Below are positions 9,675-19,104 of a stretch of DNA of 64,000 bases, in pieces. A program made the position numbers and the translations under genes. The notes below the pieces were generated by a model. The model saw nothing but the letters and a program-made list of their open reading frames with translations. It was not told where the DNA came from and searched no databases. The first letter of the stretch is position 1. Each line of letters opens with the position of its first letter. Source of the DNA: Symbiodinium natans (lineage: Eukaryota; Sar; Dinophyceae; Suessiales; Symbiodiniaceae); assembly GCA_905221605.1 (NCBI GenBank), contig CAJNDS010001046.1, positions 59,501-123,500 of the forward strand, written 5' to 3'.

Positions 9675-10346
9675 CTCTTACCCCACGCCGTCCGAGGCGG
9701 CAACACCACCCAAACCTAGTCCTTTTAGGGTATAGGCCTAAACTCAAGTCAACTGCTTACTTGCAATAAAACTTCTTTATTCCGTCACGGTGGTCGCCAG
9801 CCTAGTTCCAAAGGGGGCTGAGGGGTTCAGGGGGAGCCCAGGGGTGAGAGGACGAGCTGGAAAACAGCGTTGTTGAAGCAACGGCCCTGCATGAGTAGCC
9901 CCCTGCGCGGGGCCCTTGGGCCCCAAGTGGGCCACACAGGAGCTTGACTTTGGTAAGGGACCAGTACTGGTCCCGTCCGGTACCGGGGCCCACCTGGGTG
10001 CAACCGACCTCCCAGCTGTGGAGGCGAACCACCTGGGTTGGCTTGCGCCATCGGCATCCGCCGACCCCCAGTGTAGGGGGGGTGGTCTAAGCCTTGAGTT
10101 TAGGGCACAGGGTTTAGGGTTTAGGACAAATTCAAAACCCTGAACGTGCTCTGACAGTGCCCTGAACCCTAGACTCAAGTGTTCCTTATATTTCCCCTTA
10201 GTGATGAAAGTTTGGCTGGCTCCTTACTAGAACTTTTTGTAATGCGTAGCCCAATCCCTAGACCTCCAAAACCCCTAAACACTAAACCCCAATCTGTAAA
10301 CCCCCAACAGCCCAAACCCTAAACCCTCAACCCTCAACCCCAAAAC
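9675..10346. other. Proline-rich open region and intron-like sequence
   Basis: A minus-strand frame at 9777-10178 is open but proline/serine-rich and overlaps other open frames; no splice sites or family recognised. A perfect 18-bp palindrome, GGGACCAGTACTGGTCCC, is at 9957-9974. Confidence 0.3.
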
Positions 10347-10393
10347 GAGTAAGTCTTTCGTCCGGCGGCTCGGTGGCAGTCACGGTCAGCAGC
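10347..10393 (-). CDS. Candidate exon (unknown product)
   Basis: CTCCACAG|G acceptor, CTC|GTTTTGG donor, frame LLTVTATEPPDERLT. Bracketed by CCCTAAA (left) and degenerate TTTAGAG (right). Confidence 0.4.
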
Positions 10394-10869
10394 CTGTGGA
10401 GCAGAAGGAGCCCCTCACCTTGCCACCACAAAACTGGGTTGGGGGTTTAGAGAGCCCTAAACCCTAGACACCGAAACCCTAAACCCTGAACCCTAAACCC
10501 TAAACCCTGAACCCTAAACCCTGAACCCTTAAACCCTAAACCCTGAACCCGAAACCCTGAACCCTAAACCCTAAACCCTGAACCCTAAACCCTGAAACCT
10601 AAAACCCTAAACCCTAAACCCCAAACCCCAACCCTAAACCCTAAACCCCAAAGCTAGCCGAAGAAGCCCAAGCCGCCCAAACCCCACCGCTGGACATCCT
10701 AAAGTGCCCTTCTCAGTCCACCTGTACCTAAACCCTAAACCCTAAACCCTAAACCCTAAACCCTAAACCCCAACCCTAAACCCTAAACCCTAAACCCTAA
10801 ACCCTAAACCCTAAACCCTAAACCCTAAACCCTAAACCCTAAACCCTAAACCCTAAACCTAAACCCTAC
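10394..10869. other. CCCTAAA-rich intron-like region
   Basis: Two dense CCCTAAA/CCCTGAA blocks (10,455-10,650 and 10,728-10,867) around an 80-bp unique island that is open on the plus strand but has no supported splice sites. Confidence 0.5.
10728..10867 (-). repeat. CCCTAAA (TTTAGGG on minus) array
   Basis: Nineteen or so CCCTAAA heptamers with one CCCCAA interruption, ending directly at the donor side of the 10,870-10,949 exon. Confidence 0.95.
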
Positions 10870-10949
10870 AGTCCTTGGGCCGCCGAGATGCGGAACCCCA
10901 TGGCGTTGAACTTCGGGCGTTGTTGCTTGTCCATCTTTGCCGCGCGCCC
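10870..10949 (-). CDS. Candidate exon (unknown product)
   Basis: 80-nt minus exon: CCACCAG|G acceptor and GGACT|GTAGGGTTTAGG donor, so the intron starts immediately with TTTAGGG repeats. Frame reads AAKMDKQQRPKFNAMGFR. One of the clearest examples of the exon bracket described in the summary. Confidence 0.55.
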
Positions 10950-11784
10950 CTGGTGGTTTGGGGTTTGGGGTTTGGGGTTTAGGGTTTAGGATTTAGGGTT
11001 TACGGTTTAGGGTTTAGGGTTTAGGGTTTGGGGTTTGGGGTTTGGGGTTTGGGGTTTAGGGCTTGGGGTTTAGGATTTCAGGTGGGTGTAGGGCTTCGGG
11101 GCCCAGTGTTGGGGAAGTAGGAGCCTTGTGGCGGAGCACAGTGCCCAGGTAGATTTCTGATGATCATGCTGAGGTTCCTTGCTTAAAAAAGGCACCAAAC
11201 AGTCGCTTGGAGCAACACATGCCCAACTTTAATATTTAAGCTTCGGGTTTGGGGTTTGGGGTTTAGGGTTTAGGGTTAAGGGTTAAGGGTTAAGGGTTTA
11301 GGGTTTAGGGTTTACGGTTTAGGGCTCAAAGACAAACTGCATTCCGAGGCTCCTCGTGCGACATGTGGCAGTAGTTGCAACGTGCTCCGGTCTCGCAACT
11401 GCCAGCCACGAAGGAAATGCAGGGGCGCCGGCCTCGGCTCTAGGCCTTTCAAAGCCCACGTGGACCCTAAACCCTAAACCCTAAACCCTAGACCCTAAAC
11501 CCTAAACCCTAAACCCCCAAACCCTAAACTGAGCCCCCAAAGCATGTAAAAGAAGTAGCCCCAACCCATTCTAACAACAAAGAGAGCGCCGTTTGTTTTA
11601 CATACTTTGGTTAGGCAAACCGTAGAGACAAGCAAGCCCAAATGGAGGGCTTCGGGTAGAAGCCCTGTCGGGGCTGGGGTTTACTAGGGTTTCGTGAAAC
11701 CCTAAACACTAAAGCCAAAACCCTAAACCCTAAACCCTAAACCCTAAACCCTGATTTCAGGGGATCTAGGGTGTGGTCCCTTAG
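10950..11784. other. Intron-like repeat region
   Basis: TTTGGGG/TTTAGGG arrays at 10,955-11,090 and 11,245-11,325, and CCCTAAA arrays at 11,463-11,530 and 11,710-11,752, with repeat-poor pieces between. No exon assigned. Confidence 0.45.
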
Positions 11785-11841
11785 CAAGCGGCAAAGGTGA
11801 GGATGCCCCCGGGAACCACAGCTCGCCTGTCTTCGGGCTGG
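11785..11841 (-). CDS. Candidate exon (unknown product)
   Basis: GCCGCAG acceptor, minus frame SPKTGELWFPGASSPLPLAK. The donor is uncertain. The plus strand is also open here (ending in a TGA). Confidence 0.35.
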
Positions 11842-12261
11842 CTGCGGCTTGAAGGTTTAGGGTTCAGGGTTCAGGGTTCAGGGTTTAGGGTTTAGGGTTT
11901 AGGGTGAAGGGTTTTGGGGTTCATGGGTTTAGTTAGTTTGGGGGGTCTAGGCTTTGGGATTCAGGTGTGGGGTTTAGGGTAGAGGCCCTTAACAGGATTT
12001 GGGCTGTATGGCTTTACAGGCTAGGGGTGTGTGAGCCCCAAAGACAGCTGGCGCGACTCTTGCCCTGGAGACTAAATGGGCTGATGATCTGCCGGCCTTC
12101 AGGCTTCTCTACGATAGGCAACCCCCTCACCCTCAAACAAAAATCTGAATAGATCCTAAAACCCTAAACCCTAAACCCTAAACCCTATACCCTAAACCCT
12201 AAAGCCTAAAGCCTAAAGCCTAAAGCCTAAACCCTAACCCTAAAACCCTAAACCCCCAATA

Positions 12262-12318
12262 GTCCCGCCAAAATATATTCGGGGCTACGGGGGTGCCCGG
12301 TCCGAACACTGAGCTCGG
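12262..12318 (-). CDS. Candidate exon (unknown product)
   Basis: Minus frame SSVFGPGTPVAPNIFWRDY, with CCCTAAA to the left and TTTAGGG to the right. The acceptor is an AG at 12,319-12,320; the donor is uncertain. Confidence 0.4.
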
Positions 12319-12558
12319 CTTAGGGCTTATAGGGTATAGGGTTTAGGGTTTAGGGTTTAGGGTGTAGGGTTTAGGGTTTAATGAAGGGTTTGGGGCTTGG
12401 GGTTTAGGGTTTAGGGTTTAGGGTTAAGGGTTTAGGGTTTAGGGCTTAGAGGTTTGCCTGTGGGTTTAGGGTTTGGGGTTTGCCTGAGCCCACCGCAAGC
12501 CCTGCTCTCCAAACACACAACCCATAGCCCTAAACCATAGACCCTAAACCCCAAGCAC

Positions 12559-12603
12559 TTAAGAACTCGTCAGCGCCTTAGCGACCAGCCTGGGGCCGAG
12601 GGC
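12559..12603 (-). CDS. Terminal exon of duplicated gene region, copy 2
   Basis: Counterpart of 219-290. GGAG|GCCCTCGG acceptor, frame ALGPRLVAKALTSS, then TAA. Confidence 0.45.
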   Translation of the reverse strand, partial: ALGPRLVAKALTSS

Positions 12604-13373
12604 CTCCAGACAGCAAGTCGTTGTTCGGGTTGAGGCTTGAGTTTGGAGAAAGGTTGATGGTTTCGCGCGTTGTCGGGTATGTGACGTTTAGGCTTGGGGC
12701 CTTCAAACAAGAAGAAGAAGAAGAAGTCAGTCGATTGGGAGAACCACAGCAGTACAAGCCCGCAGGCCACCAATCCAGACAGCCCCTGAAACCGTACATC
12801 CAAACAATCCCTCAAGCCCTGAAGCCCCCTTGAGCCTGACCCCGTGACCCGCAAATCCCCAAATACAGAGCCCTTGCATCCCAACGGCTGCGGCCCCAAA
12901 ACCAAAGCGCCCTAAACTTCTGCGGCTGAAGGAAGTGCAAGGTTCATGATAGGGTGCAAGGAGGCTATGTAACCCGAGGTTCCCGCATACTTCCCACTAC
13001 CTAAAACTCCCCAAGCTTGCCTAAAGTTGCCTGGGCACCCCCATGAAACCCACCCCCTTAAGTCTTAGGGAAGTTACACGGTCTCTTATTCTGGGCCCTT
13101 ATATACCCCTTATAGACCCTGTACTAACCCCAAGGGCCCAGAAGTCAGAACCCTTGAAGGGCCCTATAAGTTTAGGGTCCTAGGGTTTCAGGTCCCGATC
13201 CAGGGTTTAGACATCTGGGGTCTGGGGCACTGGCCCTCAAGGCTGTTTATCCGAAACCCTAAACCCTAAACCACATACCCGAGTCCCTAATCCTACAGCC
13301 TGAACCCTATAAACCCTAAACCGGTTCAAGGTTTCAGGTGCCCTAAGCCCTAAAAATTCCCAAATCCTGGTAC
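12604..13373. other. Intron-like region, duplicate of 291-978
   Basis: 12,740-12,830 matches 480-560 (shared GCAGTACAAGCCCGCAGGCC). The open frames here are not supported as exons. Few heptamers; degenerate CCCTAAA at 13,255-13,275. Confidence 0.4.
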
Positions 13374-13429
13374 GATCCTCGTGGCCTTCACTTCGTCCTT
13401 TCCCATGCCTGCCCCAGTGACTGGGAAGC
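13374..13429 (-). CDS. Exon of duplicated gene region, copy 2
   Basis: 56 nt, the same length and borders as 979-1034. The acceptor CTGACTGAG|G carries a CTGAC branch-point-like motif. Frame reads FPVTGAGMGKDEVKATRI. Confidence 0.5.
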
Positions 13430-13986
13430 CTCAGTCAGCACTTCAAGGGTTTAGGGTTTAGGGTTTGGGGTTTGGGGTTTAGGGTTTAGGGTTTAGGGTG
13501 TGGCCTGACATCAGGGTCTGGGAGTTCGGCAGGATTCCATGCATTAGGGTTTACGGCTTAACATGGTTTAAGGGTTTAGGGTTTCAGATTTAGGGTTTAA
13601 GGCACACGGCTTTTCAGGGTTTGGAGGCTTCCGTTAAGGCTTTAGGATACCTCGAGTTTAGAGCCTTAGGGGAACGTTATCACCGAACCCGAAAGCGCTG
13701 ACGAAAGGAGTCGCTTGGGAGGGCTATGAGGTGCTGGCGTGGCGGGGACGCCCCTCCAGGTTAAGGCTTTCGGTGCCTTTCTACGCAAATTCTTCTTACG
13801 GGCTGCAAGAGCCGTAGCCCCAACACCAGCAACCCCGTGGCCCTACTGCGAAGCCCTCACTTGTAAACTCTACACCCCCCAAAACTCCAGACCCCAAACC
13901 CCCGTAAACCCTAAACTTGCCCTAAACCCCCCCTAAACCCCTTAAAGCCCCCTGAAGCCCTCTGAACCCCCCTAAACACCATAAAC
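13430..13986. other. Intron-like region
   Basis: TTTAGGG/TTTGGGG units at 13,447-13,500 and degenerate CCCTAAA at 13,900-13,980. GGGCTGCAAGAGCCGTAGCC at about 13,799 matches about 1198 in copy 1. No exon seen. Confidence 0.4.
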
Positions 13987-14044
13987 CCCCAGAACGTAGT
14001 CGCGCGGCGCGTGGAGGAGGTGTAACCCAGAGAGCGGACGTAGC
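13987..14044 (-). CDS. Exon of duplicated gene region, copy 2
   Basis: GGCGCAG|G acceptor, frame YVRSLGYTSSTRRATTFW, one codon longer than the copy-1 exon at 1319-1372. Confidence 0.45.
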
Positions 14045-14662
14045 CTGCGCCAATCAATAAAACATGAGCGTTGGGGGTTCAGGGATTCAGGGCACGCGGC
14101 CCTGAGGCCCCACACCGAGCCATGTTCAGTCCCCCGCAAACCGCTAACAGCACGGCGCGCTAAACCTTTACACAAGTATGCCGGCGTCGAATCCTCCTTA
14201 CCCTGAACGCTGCTGCCCAAGAATGCCACCGCACTGTTTGGGGTATGTAAAGACATATGCATGTAGTTCATGCATGTATGCATGCATGTATGCCTGCATG
14301 TATGCATGCATGCGGGTTATTGCGCTAATTAGGGTTATGTAAGGTATCATGAGTTTCTACAAAGGGACGCAGGCAATCTACGGAGTTTGAACTGTTTAAA
14401 GCATGATCCAACCCTAAGGAGCAATTCTCCTAAACCCTGAACCCTGACCCCCCCCCGAACTAGACACTGGCTTGGGCTTTCGGACATAGGATTTAGAATT
14501 TCGAGGGTTTCTATACTCCCCTTAGAACCTTTTATAAAAATACTATTTCTCACATCCTTTTGGGTTTTATATAAACAAGAATAAAAAAATGATTCCCAAG
14601 GGGGATATAGGTTTAAGGGAAGCCCTTCAAGGGTTAAGGGTTTAGGGGCTTTATGGAAGCCA
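14045..14662. other. Intron-like region of copy 2
   Basis: Contains an ATGCATGCATG-rich tract (14,262-14,312) and an AT-rich stretch (14,510-14,605), both with counterparts in copy 1. Almost no heptamers. Confidence 0.4.
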
Positions 14663-14755
14663 TCAATTATGTGGTCCGGAGCCTCGCAGCCGCTCCTCCT
14701 CGTTCCTTGCCTCGCAAGCTGCCTCCAAACGCGTCATCGCTGGCGGCTCACTGGC
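14663..14755 (-). CDS. Exon of duplicated gene region, copy 2, possibly terminal
   Basis: Frame ASEPPAMTRLEAACEARNEE to a TGA at 14,663; counterpart of 2319-2411. Confidence 0.5.
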   Translation of the reverse strand, partial: ASEPPAMTRLEAACEARNEEERLRGSGPHN

Positions 14756-14819
14756 CTTGTCTTGCTTTGGGTTCAGGGTTTCGGGCTGCTGAAGGGGGGG
14801 GCTTTTGGTGGTGTTGACG

Positions 14820-14967
14820 CCAGCGCTGGTGGTGGTGCTGCTGCTGGTGCTGCTGGTGCTGCACTTGCTGCTGTTGCCTGCTGTTGCGGCTGTTGCGGCT
14901 GTTGCGGCTGTTGTTGCTGTTGCCCGCTGTCGCTGCTGTTGCTGATGTTGCTACTGTCGCTACTGTC

Positions 14968-15047
<80 letters not shown>

Positions 15048-15165
15048 GCCGGCCGCCGGCTGCCGGCTGCCTGGCTGCCGGCTGCCTGGCTGCCGGCTGC
15101 CGGCTGCGGGCTGCCGGCTGCGGGCTGCGGGCTGCGGGCTGCGGGCTGCGGGCTGCGGGCGGCGG
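14820..15165. repeat. GCT triplet expansion with GC-rich decamer-like tail
   Basis: GCT/GTT triplets from 14,820 become a nearly pure (GCT)n tract over about 14,970-15,046, then CTGCCGGCTGCCTGG-type units to 15,165. The long open frames here (poly-Leu, poly-Ala, poly-Cys, poly-Gln in different frames) are simple translations of the repeat. It is absent from the corresponding interval of copy 1 (2412-2991). Confidence 0.9.
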
Positions 15166-15536
15166 CGGCGGCTGCTGCTGCTCTTGCTGCTGTTGCTGCT
15201 GCTGCTGCTGTTGGTGTTGCTAATGGTGTTGTTGTTGGTGTTGGCTGCTGGCCGCTGGCCGCTGGCGGTTGGCCGTTCGTCGTTGGTCGGGGTCATACGT
15301 CATATAGGTATAGAGCATTCGGAGCAGACATGAGCACTTCCAAAATCAAGGGTCTGTACCCCCAAAATAGGATAACCTATCTTTTATAGGAACCTGGAAC
15401 CCTAAACCCATGCAGTGACGTTGCTGAAGGGTTCGACCTGTGTGAGTTTCTATGAGCGCTGTTTGTTGGCGTGGGATGTCTCTCGACCGTTCTAAACCCT
15501 AAACCCTAAAGCGGAATTGCAGGCGCGCGTAATCAC

Positions 15537-15577
15537 CAGCAAGTTGAGTGTCCGCAAAATCGTCCACAAACAGGTGC
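15537..15577 (-). CDS. Candidate exon of copy-2 gene
   Basis: GATGAG|G acceptor, CTTGCTG|GTGATTAC donor, frame HLFVDDFADTQLA. The FVDD motif resembles that of the kinase exon at 45,940-46,017 (NLFVDDYFVYFV), but this is too short to assign. Confidence 0.4.
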
Positions 15578-15743
15578 CTCATCCGTCATACTTCCCGGGC
15601 TCACGGTTTAGGGTTCTTTGATCTTTGTGTAGGGCCAGGGTTGGGCATGAATATAATCGGCACCTTCAGTCCCTATTGAGGAATGCTAGTTTAAGGGGGA
15701 ACATCCCAAACTGAACTCCTAATCCTGCACTCCAAGCTCTAAA

Positions 15744-15797
15744 TCGACGCTCGGTGACAAAGCGTAGCTGTGCACCGAGCACATCACTTGCTGGTGC
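15744..15797 (-). CDS. Exon of duplicated gene region, copy 2
   Basis: CACAG|G acceptor; counterpart of 2992-3045. The donor is not certain. Confidence 0.4.
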
Positions 15798-15975
15798 CTG
15801 TGGCAACTTAAGGGGCAAGGGTTTGGAGGATTCGGGTGTTAGGGGGCTTCAGGGTTTTAAGGGGTTTGTGGTTTAGGCGGTTAGAGCTTTAGCTTTGGCA
15901 GGAGTTGGGCGCTATGTCTAGGCGGTGTCTGGGGCTGCAAGTTCGTGACTCGCTAGGTCAAAGCGTGCTGCTCGC

Positions 15976-16028
15976 CTCGTCAATGAAGGTGCGCCTGTAC
16001 ACGAAGGTGACCTCCATGCCGTCCATAC
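15976..16028 (-). CDS. Exon of duplicated gene region, copy 2
   Basis: 53 nt, frame MDGMEVTFVYRRTFIDE, GGGAG|G acceptor and probable GC donor, identical in design to 3214-3266. Confidence 0.55.
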
Positions 16029-16819
16029 CTCCCACGATTCGGATCGCCGTGCTGCGACCCAAGATGCGCAGTCAGGCAAGGACCCTCTTGTATGTTTGCT
16101 CATATCTATAACATATACATGTATACATCTTTGTCCTGGGCATATAGTAGCTGTAAAGCCCGAACTCCGAACCCGTTCTACAGTCTCAAACCCAAAAGCC
16201 TGCAAAGGTAAAGGCCTCACCACCCTGAAACCTCAGCAACGCAAACCGGACTCGGCGATCACCCCAGGGGCACCGGCGAAGGCGGGCATGGTTTGGTGTG
16301 AGGAATACTTGACTACGAGCACTTTCAATTGAGCCAAAAGTTAAGTGCTCCCAACGCGCGACATGCAGAGTTGAGGGTTCCCGTATAGGAAGGCGAGGTT
16401 AGGGGATGTTTTGGGGTATTCTAAATGGCGACTGGGGAGGTGGAGGAGAGCTCAACGTCTCATGGGGTAAGGTTGATTTTTCTACACCAAGGCAATCATG
16501 CTCTGCTGGCACAAGCCCCAACCGCAGACTGTTTTCTAATAATGTTAGTTATATGAAAGATACTAATGACATTATTAATGTTAAAGCATATCAGTAAATC
16601 TAGCAAATATAAGATGAAATGACGGTCGGTTTGGGGCTTGAGATGACACGGCCAGGCTTTTTGGAGGAGGCAGCCCAGGCCGCCCCCGAAGTCTAGATTC
16701 TGTGAAGCCTGGCACCCTGTAGCCTCTAAACCCTAAACCCTCAACCCCAACAACCCTAGCCCTAAACCCTAAACCCTAAACCCCAAACCCCAAACCCTAA
16801 ACCCCAAAAGCGCCCAAAC
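16029..16819. other. Intron-like region
   Basis: 16,140-16,520 is the duplicate of 3380-3750. AT-rich 16,530-16,615, CCCTAAA array at 16,725-16,805. No exon seen. Confidence 0.4.
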
Positions 16820-16872
16820 TCCGACTGCTGAGCTCCCACGCTGCCTGGGTCGGTCGACCCCAAGAAGAGTTC
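16820..16872 (-). CDS. Candidate exon (unknown product)
   Basis: Pyrimidine-rich CCCCAAG|G acceptor, CGGA|GTTTGGG donor, frame ELFLGSTDPGSVGAQQSE. Bracketed by CCCTAAA and TTTAGGG. The plus strand is also open. Confidence 0.45.
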
Positions 16873-17855
16873 CTTGGGGACGGAGAAAGGGGCGGTAGGG
16901 TTGAGGGTTTAGGGTTTAGGGTTTAGGGTTTAGGGTTTAGGGGTTAGGGTTTAGGGTTTAGGGTTTAGGGTTTAGGGTTTAGGGTTTAGGGTTTAGGGTT
17001 TAGGGTTATGGTTCAGGGTTTACGGTTTCTGGGGTTTCGGGGTTTCGGGCCTTAGGCAGGGTGCCTTCGCAGCCTCTCATTGCTGCCCCTCAAACCCGGA
17101 ACCCGACCTCGCAGATGCTTCCGTGTGGCGTTTCTTCTTTCGAAAAACTCTATTGACACCACACCCCAAGCCCCATGTCCTCAGCCTTCCTTTCGTAGAG
17201 TTCTGGTTCAGGAACTTAAAGTTAACTTCAACTTGGAAACCAAAAAAGGGACACATCATTATGTGCTGTGTACCCCTACCATGGTAAGTTCAAGATCCTG
17301 AGCAAGAGGCCCAGATGGCGATCTCTGGAAATTTCGGGCTTTAGATGGCAAATCCATGGGGGCTTCCGAAAATAAGGATACCCTTTTTGCGGGGCCCTTT
17401 AGGGGATTCTCTTCAATTGGGGGTATATAGAATATAGAGGGAGGGTACTCGTATTTTTGGAGATACCCATGATATGGGGCAGGTTAGAAGGGGATTCGGG
17501 CTACGTAGCCCACACCGCCCAGGCCCAAGGGGTAACCTGGGAATACAGGGGATACCTTCGGATGATCCCTGTTATACTAGCAGTCCTTACTAGGGATTCT
17601 AGTGGGGGGTACTAGAATCCCTTATTAAGGACGGTGAGTGTAAGGGTGAACCTCACAAGGGTAATCCCATGAACCCCTGAACCTAAGCCCTAAGCCCTAA
17701 GCCCTAAGCCCTAAGCCCTAAGCCCTAAACCCTAAACCCTAAACCCTAAACCCTAAACCCTAAACCCTAAACCCTAAGCCCTAAACCCTAAACCCTAACC
17801 CTAAACCCTAAACCCAGCACTAAAACTACCACTAGACTCTAAACCTCAAGCCCAC
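16873..17855. other. Intron-like region with foldback element
   Basis: TTTAGGG array at 16,900-17,010, repeat-poor 17,060-17,560, foldback element at 17,561-17,656, CCCTAAA/CCCTAAG array at 17,680-17,815. Confidence 0.5.
17561..17656. repeat. Foldback (MITE-like) element, copy 2
   Basis: CAGTCCTTACTAGGGATTCT is mirrored by AGAATCCCTTATTAAGGAC around a GGGGGG centre. Same family as 80-182. Confidence 0.6.
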
Positions 17856-17906
17856 AGACTGCGATGAGTCGATCTTGGGTGCATACTCGTCCTTCGCCTT
17901 GCTCGC
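17856..17906 (-). CDS. Candidate exon (unknown product)
   Basis: CCGCAG|G acceptor and CAGTCT|GTGGGC donor; frame ASKAKDEYAPKIDSSQS, whose charged composition is much more protein-like than the open plus frame. Confidence 0.55.
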
Positions 17907-19043
17907 CTGCGGGGCGTCAAGAGTTTAGGGGGTTCAGGGGTTTCCTTTGTTTAGGGTTTAGGGGTTAGGGTTTAGGGTTTAGGGTTTAGGCTTTAGGCTT
18001 TAGGCTTTAGGCTTTAGGGTTTAGGGTTTAGGGTTTAGGGTTCAGGGTTTAGGGTTTAGGGCTTCCTTGGTTTAGGGTTTAGGGTTTAGGGTTTGCGGTT
18101 TAGGGCTTCAGGGTGTCCTCGAAGAGGTCGCGGCTCGGCACATGAGGCCTTCACAAAGCCCCAAGACCTTCCTAAACCCTAAACCCTGGACCCTAGACCC
18201 TGAACCCAAACCCTAAACCCTAAACCCCAAACCCTAAACTCTTCCGGCCTGGCGCAGATCTTCAGCCGTCGGGCTTGTCCTGTGGTTTTGGGGGTTTGGG
18301 GTTTAGGGTTCAGGAGTTTGGATGGAGTTTAGGGCTTAGGGTTTAGGGTTCAGGAGTTTATAGGGTTTCAGGTTCAGGGGCTTAGGGGTTTAGGGTTTAA
18401 ATCCTAACTTTAATTTTAAGGGTTTTAGGCTTTCGGGCTTTGGGGGGTTTAGGGGCGTTGGGGGTTGCGCAGGTAGGGCTCTTGCCGGGTCTGCGGGTTT
18501 GGGGGTTGAGCGTTGGGATTTGCGAGGCTAGGGAGGAGGACGGTAGGGTTCAAGACAACATGAATCCGGGGCAAGGGTTTTGGTTGAACTCGACCAAAGG
18601 AGAAGCCCTTAGAAGGGAGTTATTTAGCGGTTGTACCGGGGCTTCTTCGGTATATAGGGACTATATAAGGTATGTATAGGGGTTATGTAAGGGGATAGGA
18701 TTAAGAGTTCCTTCTGGGTTAGGGGTCCCTCCTTTTCCCGCTTAATCAACCCGAAACCCGACAACCCTAGTTTAAGCCCGGGGAGCTCCTGGACCCCAGA
18801 GAGATGCAAAACTTTAGGGTTTAGGGTTTAGGGTTTAGGGTTTATCGTTTAGGGTTTAGGGTTTAGGCTGCAAAGACAACCCTACACCGCATCCCCTCGG
18901 CCCCAAACCCTGTAGACACTTAGGCCACTGAAACCCATAAGACTCTAAACCCAAAAGACCCGAAATCCTAAAGCTCATACGGGTCCCTAAAACCCTAACC
19001 CTAAACCCTAAACCCTAAACCCTAAACCCTGAAAGGGCCCAAC
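17907..19043. other. Intron-like repeat region
   Basis: TTTAGGG arrays at 17,955-18,110 (with TTTAGGC variants) and 18,813-18,868, CCCTAAA arrays at 18,173-18,240 and 18,990-19,030. A 27-nt AG...GT island near 18,258-18,284 is too small to support. Confidence 0.4.
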
Positions 19044-19104
19044 CCGTATGAATCGAGCCGCCTCGACTGCATGCGCCTCTCGGATAACGGGCTCAGGAGC
19101 TCGC
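19044..19104 (-). CDS. Candidate exon (unknown product)
   Basis: AAGAG|G acceptor, ATACGG|GTTGGG donor, frame RAPEPVIREAHAVEAARFIR; bracketed by CCCTAAA and TTTAGGG. Confidence 0.5.

Noticed and set aside
9916-10143. Plus-strand ORF and several overlapping minus ORFs
   Set aside because: Mutually overlapping, proline/serine-rich frames in GC-rich sequence with no splice support.
10870-10949. Plus-strand reading of this and similar islands as exons
   Set aside because: Both strands are often open because of base composition. Minus was preferred for its AG|G acceptors with GT donors, more charged composition, the kinase gene on the same strand, and stop codons at matching places in the duplicates.
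14669-15333. Long open frames reading poly-Leu, poly-Ala, poly-Cys and poly-Gln on both strands
   Set aside because: They are the reading of a GCT/CTG repeat in every frame; no unique protein sequence is attached.
16327-16340. Possible reverse-strand spliced-leader piece (TTGAGCCAAAA)
   Set aside because: The homologous site in the duplicate copy (about 3528) has GAGCCAAAAATTTA without SL extension, so this is shared intron sequence matching by chance.
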